NCBI GenBank assembly: GCA_963681505.1
Contig: OY811986.1
Span: 4,927,423-4,991,422, forward strand
Source: Eunapius fragilis
Taxonomy: Eukaryota; Porifera; Demospongiae; Spongillida; Spongillidae
DNA length: 64,000 bases
Direction: 5' to 3'
Under the pieces are notes generated by a model that made no database searches, was not told the origin of the DNA, and saw only the letters and a list, made by a program, of their open reading frames with translations. This document shows, piece by piece, positions 17,311 to 28,400 of this stretch. The number at the start of each line of letters is the position of its first letter. Position 1 is the first letter of the stretch. Both the position numbers and the translations under genes were made by a program.

Positions 17311-18000
17311 ACGTTGGAATTGTGACCGTATTTTGGATTTCTCTACGAGTTCTTAAGAAGAGGCGCGCTTTGTAAAGTTGTTTGCAATGTATGCAGGACT
17401 TTGTTAGTAGATTACAGGACAAAAGGAGTTGCACGATACACTAATGGTGTCTAAGTGTAAGCCAGCATACTGTGTTATTTTGTGTGCCTCGTTGATTTCC
17501 ATAGTAATCTATTGCGATTAGCCATTCCATAGTTTTTAAAGGCACTAACTTGAGGAAGCGTTTCCCATGTTTATTAGGTATTAGTCTATATCAGGATAAA
17601 ATTTCATGAGCTTTGGATGTTGCCCAACGGTCCATTTATCGGCACAGGTGTTTCCTGTTGGATTGTTTTGAGCGTGACATAACATTGCTTAACCTCGTAG
17701 TTTTTTCTTAGAGCCCTGGGAATTAAACCCATTTTCGGTATTTTCAAGCATAGACTATCTATTTTGTTTATGTGCCAAAGTGTTTTGTGATTATTCCATT
17801 TAATACGCACCGCACCGAATTCGTCAAGGCACGCTTTAATTATGGAAATATTTTACAGCATTGACCGCCATATCATTGAAAACAGTTTGATCATCAAAAT
17901 ATGATGGTGCCCACACAGCATATTTTTCAAGTCAATATTTCATGTTAGCTATGCATTAATATTGAGAAATACATGCTGTTTGTATTGTTGTTTAGAATGA
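17310..18000. other. No recognisable gene
   Basis: AT-rich sequence with only short frames; nothing recognised on either strand. Confidence 0.4.
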
Positions 18001-18029
18001 GAACTGCTGATGATTTGAGGAACCAGCGT

Positions 18030-19286
18030 CGAGTCAAATATTCGAAAGTGACATTGATGAGCATTACAAACTGCTTGTTCCTGAAATAAGGAATGGGTTG
18101 GTGCTATATATTAATATAGAACTGGCAAACCTTAACATGCAGCCTGGAAACAGTGAGGTTGGTTTCAAACCTGGTACAGAAGGTGATGCAAACTTAAAGG
18201 CAATATCCCAGCCCATTACACGTTTATTAATCAAACAGTGAAGGATATGAAGAAACATCTTAATAGAACTTGGGATAAATTAATATCATATTTGAATCAG
18301 AATTTTAGTGTCTTTGAATTCATCCAATCACATGTATTATCATTGCCGCATTGTACTAGTGGACCGGAATCATTGGGGAAATGGTCACAGGCTAGGACCA
18401 TGCATGCATGAACTATATACAAATGCAGGTATTTCAAACCTTGATAGCATAAACTATATACAAATGTGTCTAGAAAACTTGAATGCATTAAAAGAGTCCC
18501 CTTTGATGATGTTGCAGGCAAAGAGTGATACGTTTGGTGTATCTGGATGCATGTAGGTTCTGATGAAGTGTTAAAAATTGGTCTACAACAGAACAAGACA
18601 AAATAGTATTAAACGATATTCTAGTACAGCTACATGAAGGTATAAAATACACAGCTGCACGACTACCTTGAAGGTACTTTAGCTCATCCATCACCATCCA
18701 TTGCTCACCATGCATCATCAACACCAGTACACAATATGTTTGCTGGACACACCCTTGGCCTGGCTGACTACCTTTATAGAGAGGCATCTAATAGGGTTCC
18801 TTGATGGAATAGTAAAATGTAAAATTAATGGAACAATGCAGTGGCTGTGTGCACACTCTCAGAACAAGCAAGAAAATATTGTTAGATTTTGGATCAGACA
18901 AGCTCAGAGAGTAAAGTTAGTAAACAACATGAATACATGCAACATTTCTATATTACAAGATCAGCGGTTTAAAGATAAGATTCAAAAGAAGGAGAATAGT
19001 TTAAGGAGGAAGATAGAAAAGAAGTTGCAATGTGTTGCAGAAAAGGAAGTGGAATTATGTGTTTCCAGATATCTCAGAATGTAAAAAGAATGTAATATTA
19101 AGTGTACTATCCAATGTGTCTGTTCCTAATGGTCTATATTTTGAACAGCTATGGTATGTGGATCATCCCAATGTGCTATACAATATGTGTAAAGCAATCA
19201 AAGAAGTCTCAGTTCCTAAAGTTGGAAGAATGACGAGGGGAGATCATTACAATATCACTGATGGAAGACCTATAAATTTAGATTAA
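18030..19286 (+). pseudogene. Decayed ORF region of unknown, probably transposon, origin
   Basis: Several consecutive plus-strand open pieces in different frames look like one broken protein. The pieces are about 18040-18230 (SDIDEHYKLLVPEIRNG, ELANLNMQPGN), 18308-18556, 18701-19084 (Lys/Glu-rich helical segment KDKIQKKENSLRRKIEKK) and 19032-19286 (ending TRGDHYNITDGRPINLD). The Lys/Glu-rich helix followed by a shorter globular tail recalls ORFs linked to large invertebrate transposons. I cannot name the family. It is absent upstream of copies A and C. Confidence 0.35.
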
Positions 19287-19384
19287 TGTGTATTTGATCC
19301 TGTGAACCTTACAAAGAGTATTGGTCTAGGCTGTGCATAACATTTCAAGTTAGATTAATTTTCAAAAATTTATTAAAGTAGGCT

Positions 19385-19452
19385 ATGTTACGAAAATTAA
19401 GTCGCGTAACTGGTGCTTATAATAACGCACGTGCTAGGCTTTACAGTGCGCG
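19385..19452 (+). promoter_or_regulatory. Shared upstream element, copy B
   Basis: Nearly the same as the 80 bp upstream of copy A, with TTATAA about 35 bp before the start codon. Homology to A begins at tacgaaaattaagtcg. Confidence 0.45.
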
Positions 19453-22400
19453 ATGTTGACGGTACTGCTGCAGCTGTTCTTCCTCGTAATCCTTATGCAG
19501 GCTCAACGTAAGAAAGCACGATACAAACGCAGGTCTTGATCCTTTGTATTTATCCTTTATTTTTATAGCGATGAACTGTACCGAGGCACCAACAGTGAAT
19601 CCATTTGTCCTACCAACCTGGCAATCGGGTGATGTCAAACTTGAGAACGGTTCATCGTCCCTAGAGGGATATGTAAAGCTGTACCTGGACCTGCGCGATG
19701 GGACGTCCGCTTGGGGGACGGTCTGCAATCAACTGATCTCCTCCGCAACGGACAACGTCATATGCAGACAGTTGGGCTACTTTGGGGCCGCACCTTCGTC
19801 AACGGCAACCAAAGCAAAATGGAGGTAAATATTTACATAGGCCTATGCCTGATATAAACTTTTCTATGGTCAGTCTGCGCACCGCAAGGCCTCTCTGTAT
19901 ATCGGCTGATGCGGTGTGTGTACAAGTTGTAAAAAGCTAACGAATCAGTTGTGTAAGCGCAGACTAGAAATAAATACATGTACGATCTCATTGCATGCAG
20001 CCTACCCTATTGATCTTTCTAGTGAACGAGACGAAAGCTCGTTACTCTTGTTGAAAAATAAATAACCCTGCCGTGCGAGAGAATAGGTGCTTTGTTTGCT
20101 GAGCGCAAAACCACACGGAGCATTTCCCCGCGGTTTTGTTTTAAACCACTTTGGCTTAATTGCGGGCTGCAAAACATGGTGTTATATCCTCTGTCGATGC
20201 CAATTGCGATACGCTATGGCACGTTCCATAAATGTTTACGTTTCGCTGCGACGCAAGTTGTGCTTCAAACATACGTGAGAGAGCTAGTAGGTTCCATATA
20301 GGTATAGTGCGGTATGATGAAGCCATGACTCATTTTAATTGAAATTACTGAAGGAAAATGAAATCCACGGCCTGGTTAACACGGGTAGAATTTGATGTAT
20401 CAGTACAACAAATAAAGATAAACATCTCCCAATCAGAAAGTTGGTGGGATATAGGAATTGTGGTGTAAAAGGAAGGAAACAAGGTTTCGGAGAAAGGTAA
20501 ATGGGATATATAGCCAACTGCCCAAGACAGAGGTCTGAGTCTGCATTCCGTCGCACAACACTCAAAATTGCCTCACTTTGTACCTCGGATTTTGGCTCTT
20601 GATCTCAACACCACCTCAGTTGTTCTTCTTACCACCATCATAACTCAGAAGCATTTCTGTTGACTCCGACACCCAAAAGAGCCTTCTTCTGGACCTGTCC
20701 TCCATCGCTGACAAGGCTCACCTGCTGTCTGTTTTCTCACCTCATGCAGCTCTGTCACTCTTTCTGAGGGTCTTGCTTTCCATCTCGACCCTTGCCAATT
20801 TCAGGTTGCCATTAAGTAATGGTTTGGCCTGGACGTTTTCTTATGCTACCCACTGTGCCCTGAGATTTCCTCACATGGTGGTGATGTGGTTTCCTGCCAC
20901 AACAAAGTACGTGATGTCCTTGCTGAGCCCTGTCAGAGAGCTCAATTAAGTTTTGCCTCAGTATGGATACCTCTGGAGTTCCCTGTGTTGAAGTTGCTCT
21001 TGACCCTCTTGACCACCATGCAGCCGTGTCCTGTAAGCGAGGTGGAGATGAGGTGATTCGACACAACCAACTGAGTGATATATTTATAGAAGCTTGCTGT
21101 CATGCCCATTTTCAAGTGAGGATTGAGATGGGTAGTGGGCTCACTCCTCCTGACCACAGCCACTCTCATCTGAACTGCTGATGTGCTTGTAGAAGGGTGG
21201 GAAAGAGGAAAGCCAGCGGCATTTGATATCATTGTTACCTCTCCACCCTGCCTAGGTGAGGCTAATCAGGTTGGCTAGGCCGCAGCTCTGGCTCTTGAAA
21301 CCTGAAAGTACATAGCAGATGACAAAAAGTGGCAAGAGTTGGATTGGGCATGCGTTCCCATTGCCGTGGAGCCATACAGCAATTGGGGTCACGAGGCAAA
21401 GCAAACGTTTTCACAATTAGCATCTCGCCTGGCTACTGTCTCATCACATCTGTAGTCAATAATTATTGCTGACTTAACCCTGATGAGGTCCATTGTAGCC
21501 AAAGCTATTATTATTCAATGCTGTTAGTAGTATATGCTTAAGTAAACAGCTCTATTGGCCTGAAAGCTCTGGCTAGAATAAATGACCCTTGCAATGGCCC
21601 TCATCAGAGTTAGGTCAGCAATAACAGTGACACCTTTCTGGTGTAATAGAAGACTCACTGTTTGCCAGCCTTTAAAACTCCATGTCCTTCTCAAACAAAG
21701 CATGACTTCTCCAGTGTCCTCCCCTCACACCTCTGCATGGCTCTCAGTTGTCCCTTCCAAAGTCATGGGACTTCACCTCAATCCCTGTGAGCTCAACACT
21801 GCAATCAAATGGTGGTTGGGTTAAATCCCCATTCCAGGGGAATAATGACATTCCTCAGACCTGCCCGCTATGCCCAGAGAGCATGCTGGACCCACTGTGT
21901 CACCATAGTGTCCTCTGCAAGCGTATGGGGGGGGGGGGGGGGGGTGACTAACCGCCATAATCTGTTCAGCAATGCAGCCTTGGAAGCAGTGGTGGTTTAG
22001 GTAAGGACAAGGCTCTCACCTATCCAGCTGATATACTAGCTAGTCTTTAATCCAAGTGTTACTGCTAGTGCTGCTTTATGATATCACTGTTACCACACTG
22101 CTTAACTCCTCAATTATTTCATAAGTGGGAGCTTCAGCAGGTAGCAGCAGGCGGGCAGCCAAAGCTGCAGAGGTACGTAAACACGGTGTCAAGTACTCTG
22201 AGCTAGGGTGACGCTGCACTCTCCCCTTAGCAGTGGAACCATGCGGAGCTTGGGGAGCTGAAGCATGCAACATATTCGTGTTCTCGTTTATTGCTTCCTG
22301 GGTTGCCATCGTCACAAACAAACCGAAGTCCATGATCCTGTCGAACTTGTATGGCAAACCTCTCGTTCTAACACAAGATCCATAATGATGAAATCCCTGA

Positions 22401-25400
22401 TGCTGGACTATTGGAGGTAACTTCATAGAGAACATTTAATTCTTCTTAACGACAATTATATTTGATGAGATCGCACCTGCCATCATCTGTTTTATTTTGG
22501 ACTTGTAGAGCTATTATGTTAGTGATGTTTAATATTAGATAATGTTATAAGTAGGTTTTGTAAGTAATAATTTTATTATTAGATGTTGCAGTTGTACCAT
22601 AGGATTGGTCAGTTAATATTTATATAGTGAAATATATATATATATAAATCATGTTTCTCTTTCAGTATCGCTAGTAATGATCCAGTTTGGTTGATCAACG
22701 ACTGGAGCTGCAAAGATAATCCGAATGCAAATCACATACTTCAATGTGTAACCCCAGATCAAATCAACAAAACACCATACAACCCTCCACCTCTGTGTGC
22801 CAATAGTCCTTTGTATATACAATGTGGTCAGTAAATCATTTCTATTTTTAGGTTATTTGATTTAACATTTTCTCCTTTTTCCTTCTTCTTTTCTGCTATA
22901 CCAATTCCTGAAACCTACAAAATAAAATATCACCCCGCCATCTTTTTTTTTTTCTTTCTAAAGTTGAAACTGGTCCTGCCATTGACAATTCCCTGAGGCT
23001 GTACCGCAACCCTTCCTACACCAATGTGCCCTCATTTGGAGCAGTGCAGATCTACTTCACAGCAGACCCTGGTTGGGGTTTCATTACAGCAGGCACTTTT
23101 ACTGCCTATCCATTCACAATGGTTGCAGCTGACACAGTGTGCAGACAACTTGGTTACACAAATGCAGTTACTTACGGAAGGAATGTTACGTGAGTACTTG
23201 AGCACGGAGGTCCTTCCTTGTTTTTTTTTAAAGGCTGCTGTTATTATGCACAAAGAGCTCTTTCTCCCCTTGATAATCCGAAGACTTGGTTTCAAGGAAG
23301 CAATTGCAGTAGCAGCAGCATGCAGTCCTGTTTCTCCTGCTGCTACAACCTGCCCCTTGACTACAAGCCATGTGGACAACTGTGTGATCCATCAGATGCA
23401 GTATTCATACAGTGCAGTAAGACCATTATAATGCCTAATGCAGTAGGGAGCATTTCCTCTTCCTCCCACTCCTCTTCATCTTCTTCCCCTTCTCCTCCTC
23501 CCTTCTCCCCATCTTCCTCCCCTTCTTCTCATCCTCCTCCCCTTCTTCTCATCCTCCTCCCCTCCTTCTCATCCTCCTCCCCGTCTCCTCATTTTCCTCA
23601 TCCTTCTCATTCTCCTCCCACTCCTCTTCACCCTCCTCCTTCCCTCTCCTTCTTCTTCTCCCCTCCTTCCTCAGAATGGTATGAAAATCATTCAGAATTT
23701 TCTATTTAGCTTGAGATGGTATTATCTTAGTCACATGTTTCCTTACAGCATTCGACATAGGATCCATTGGTGTGTATCAACAACATGAATGGAACTGTAA
23801 CAGCCAGTCCCCAGGCAATGACTTTTGTACACCAGGTTAGCTCTAGCAGCATGCCATATAGTCCTTAAGCAACACCACACATTTGGCTGACACCACTGTG
23901 GTGTCTAAGCAAATCCAACTTGTGTGGCTGACAGCACTGTGGTGCTTTGGCTGACACCACTGTGGTATCTAAGCATATCCAGATGTTCGGCTGACACTGC
24001 TGTGGTGCTTTAGCAACACCACATGTTTGGCTGACACCACTGTGGTGCTTAAGCAACACCGCATGTTTTGCCTCACTATAACAGCATATCATACATAGGA
24101 TTTAACTTCACAGTAACGCAAAATCTAATTGTTAGTCTATTACCGCTGAGTCTGTCAAATTTTTTCCCATGTTTGGCTGAATTCCAATATTCTTCCTCAA
24201 TGCTGTCCCCACTTAATGGATTATCTTTATACCAATTTGAAAACATTTGCATCACTGCCTGCTTGAATTTGAACTACAGACGATAAACAAAACTGGTCAT
24301 CATGTATGGTCAGGGATTTATCTGACTTTTATTTATGATGCGTGGGTAGGCAACTGGGCACGGGTGGGTTATGTCAACCATGGAAGTTATATGTCAAATG
24401 CCAGAATTCAACTGTGTGCAATCAATTCACGATTCATAGTTACATATATAAACAGCAGCATACACAAAATGATTTCCGCGCATTGAAAGATCACGCCTGC
24501 ATCACTGGTGATTAACTATACCATTTTTCGGGTGGGTAAAGCCCAAAAGTTACGGGTGGGTAAGCCCAAAAGTCATGGGTGGGTAGCGGGTGGGTAAAGG
24601 GTGGGTCAGATAAATCCCAGATGGGAATAGATTAATTGAACTTGATGATTTTTCCCATACGGGTTTGTGGGAGTGCGTTGGATTCGGCAATAATTTTCAT
24701 GAAATCCTATGTCGCTAGCGTCATCAGGCACGATCCGGTTCATTCTAGAAGTTGAAAAAAAAGAGTGCTTTTGACTAATTCAGCAAGTACATGTAGTTCA
24801 TGCACATTCGTTACAGTGGTCAATTTAGCATTCCCGGTGCTTGGTTAAAGTAATCATCCTTGATTAGTTTGTTGTCAAATCAGGACTGCTACTTTTGTAT
24901 ACTATTTGAACAGAGCTCAACAAAAAAAAGTCAACATGTATACAGCGGGAAACCTTACGGAATAAACAGCTGCTATGCCTGGCACATGGTGCCGAGTGTG
25001 TGACAATAGCAAGTCCGGCGATCCAAATACCTCCTTTCATTAATCTAGGCTGAAAGGCGAGCTATCTGGCTTACCTTGTTTAACTTACAAGAAAGAGATA
25101 TAAAGCCTCACCTTGTGTTTGTTCCAGACATTTTCCAAATAGCGACACGAATAAAAACCCGAAACTACCCTTGAGAAAAGGTTATCCTCGCCCCTCAAAC
25201 CAGAGCCTCGAGCCAAGAGGGCAAAAAACCAAGAGGTCAATAAGCAGTTCATTGAACTGTACAGTAGTATAGGTTCTCTATCGTCAACGTCAGTATCATC
25301 GGCACAATCAAGCATGCAGCAAGTCTGTGCAGCGACGCGGAGGGGGGGGGGGGGGGGGGGGGGCCAACATTACAAGACAGAATTATTTTACATGACTTCA

Positions 25401-28400
25401 TTTAACCAACTTGACTTGAAAGCTATAGCTAACTGTTTAGTACAAGGTAAAAAAAAAAAAGGATGACCAAATTTGGACTAACTGGCAGTGTGACTGTTGC
25501 AGTAGCTTATCAACGAGCCGTTCATTTGCGCATGTGCAGCAGCTATATACTACGCCCACCATTATATATTCATAGCCTTACTAAAATTACCTTCCGCCGC
25601 CCTTGCTGTGACAACACCCATCTTTAAACAACCTCCACTTTCTGTAGCTGATGACTATTGAGGAAAAATGTAATAGTTCTATATTTAACATTGTATGGGC
25701 TGATTCTGTCTCGATGGCAGAATACGTTGAGTGAACGCGGTTGTAATTTCTCATTGGTTCAGAAGCACATTTACCAATTCTGCGGTTTACCACAACAGTG
25801 ACGGATCCAGCAATTTTAGGCACATAAACACTGGGCAATTATGGGCCCATGCCCGTAATTGCCCAAATAAGCTAGATCCGCCACACTACGCAATCATCTA
25901 ACATGCACGTTGATACATGTACTTGTATCTGGAGCTCGCAGAAAATGTCATGCAGATTGCGTGGTGCATCCAATAAGTTCTTGGTCTAGCATGATGTACT
26001 ATAGAAATACTTCAAACTTGTCAATTATCTTGACACTTTATTTGGGGAGAATGATAACATTTTAATTAAACGGCCTTTGAATTATAACAGCCTTAAAAAC
26101 TACAAGCAGATTAAATAAGCTGACTGTTACAGTGCAATGTTGTCAGTTATCAGTCTAATGATCTTATTACTATTACTCAAACACTCCACTGTGAACACAA
26201 CCTAAAAAAGGGTCTCCAAAAATATAGAGGTGCCTAGCACCCCATTCTACAACCTTGAGATCATTATTTATTATTTACTTTAAAGATCTGGCACATATGA
26301 ACTCGGTACCGTTTTTAATGATGACTTTATGTGTTGTTAAAACGTTATAATTCCGCGACCATATACAGTACAATTTTGATATCATAGAGTCACTCCGCTG
26401 GCTATATCCGATGCCTGATAGGTCCCAGAGATAAAACTTATCATAACTCCAACAACGAAAATACTTCCAATGCCAAATTTTAATCACTAGTAGGAAAATG
26501 TTGTCCAAACAAATGGTGATTTTTCGCATTACATTTACTGCGATTGTTAAAGCGAGGCATAGTGTCAAACTTAATGCATCGGTGAACCATTTATAAAATT
26601 ACATACGTGCCACACCTCCATTTCTACGTGTCGCCACGCAGAATAAACATAGAAGACTCCGACAGTTCAGAAGGCTCGATAAGCGAATCATAAGATTACT
26701 CTGATGAGGGATCTGAACTTGGTGAAGATGGCACCGAATCAGACGACGATGGAGACGAAATATAAATCGTGATTTTATTGTATGAATTAAATTAGACTTT
26801 ATCCGAACTTGGCAATGTCAGCCTGTACTTTATGAAGCGTCTTTTATACCTAAACACAAACAAAAACACTTAAAAAATACATAAATACACATTTCTTTTA
26901 CGTGGAATCGTACCTTAACCGTCCGTTTATTTCATAAGTAGTAAACGTTTGACATCACTTAGAAATGAAAGTGTGGCATGTATGTAATTTATAAATGTTC
27001 ACCGCTGCATTAAGTTCGACATTAAGCCTCGCTTTAACCATCGCTGTAAAGGTATTGCGAAAAGTCCACGTTTGTTTGGGCATCATTTTTCTACTAGTAA
27101 TAAACTGGAACCTGTATCGTACTGTTACATGAGGAGTCAAAGGGTTTGGTTTGTATTAACACCCATAAAGGGCTGTTCAGATATAAGAGACTCTCTTTTG
27201 GAGTGGCTTCAGCACCAAGTATTTTTCAAAGGTTGATGGAAACCATTTTACAAGGTATTCCCAAATTGATTGTATAAATTGATGACATTTTAGTCTCAGG
27301 ACATTCAGACGAAGAGCATAGGGAATTGTTGAGAAGGGTGCTGAACAGGCTACAAGAAGAGGGAATTAGATTGAAATTGAGCAAATGTTCGTTCATGGTT
27401 GACTCTGCAGATAGTGTACTTGGGGTACAAATTGGATGCTAGGGGAATACATCCAGCTGCAGATAAAGTGAAAGTAGTTCAGGAGGCACCGGAACCGAAG
27501 GATATTTCACAGTTAAAGTCCTACGTAGGGCTTTTGACTTATTATGCTCGTTTCCTTCCAAATTTAGCGACGACTTTGGCTCCACTATACAAACTTCTAC
27601 GATCAGGAGTGAAGTGGACGTGGACTATGACAGAGCAGCGGGCTTTCCAGAACTCAAAGAAATTGCTGCTATCGTCGCAGGTATCGGTACATTACGACCC
27701 ATCATTAGAGGTGATACTAGCGTGTGACGCCTCTTCATATGGGTTGGAGCAGTTTTGTCACATAGAATGGCAGATGGTTCGGAGCGGCCAGTTGCTTTCG
27801 CGTCCCGTACATTGTCCGCAGTGGAGCAACGGTATTCCCAAATAGAGAAAGAAGGGCTAGCTTGTGTATTTGGGGTAAAGAGATTTCATTTGTATTTGTA
27901 TGGGCGGAGATTTACGCTAATAACAGACCACAAGTCATTTTTGCAGGTTTTTGACCCAACAGAAGCATTTCCTCACAGGTGTCAGGGAGACTTCAAAGAG
28001 GAATACTCACATTAGCAGGGTATGAGTATAAGATAATGTTTAGGGGGACACGTGAACACAGTAACGCAGACGGGTTGAGTAGACTGCCAATTCAGCATAA
28101 CGCTGAGTACGTGAGCGAGGAGACCCCGGAAGTCGTGTTGCTCATGCAGGGTTTGCAAGATTCCACGGTGAATTTTGCGCAGATCAAAGCCTGGACTAGT
28201 AAGGATCCGGTGCTGGCGCAAGTGTTGGCTTTTGTACGGACAGGCTGGCCAGAAAAGGAACCGAAAACTCAAGATGGATTGGCTCCATTTGGGTACGACG
28301 TGCTGAGCTCTCGATCATTGACGGGTGCATTCTTTGATGTAATCGTGTGGTTGTTCCACCCCGGGGAAGGGAGTATGTACTAAGGGAACTGCATGGTGGG

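Larger units (their letters stand above)
19825..22665 (+). other. Intron 2 of copy B, with LINE fragments
   Basis: 2.84 kb, collinear with intron 2 of A. LINE fragments lie at about 20690-21490 and 21600-22440, with a poly-G run at 21927-21944. It keeps the uninterrupted gttttaaacc site at about 20138-20147, which is split by an insertion in copy C. Confidence 0.75.
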
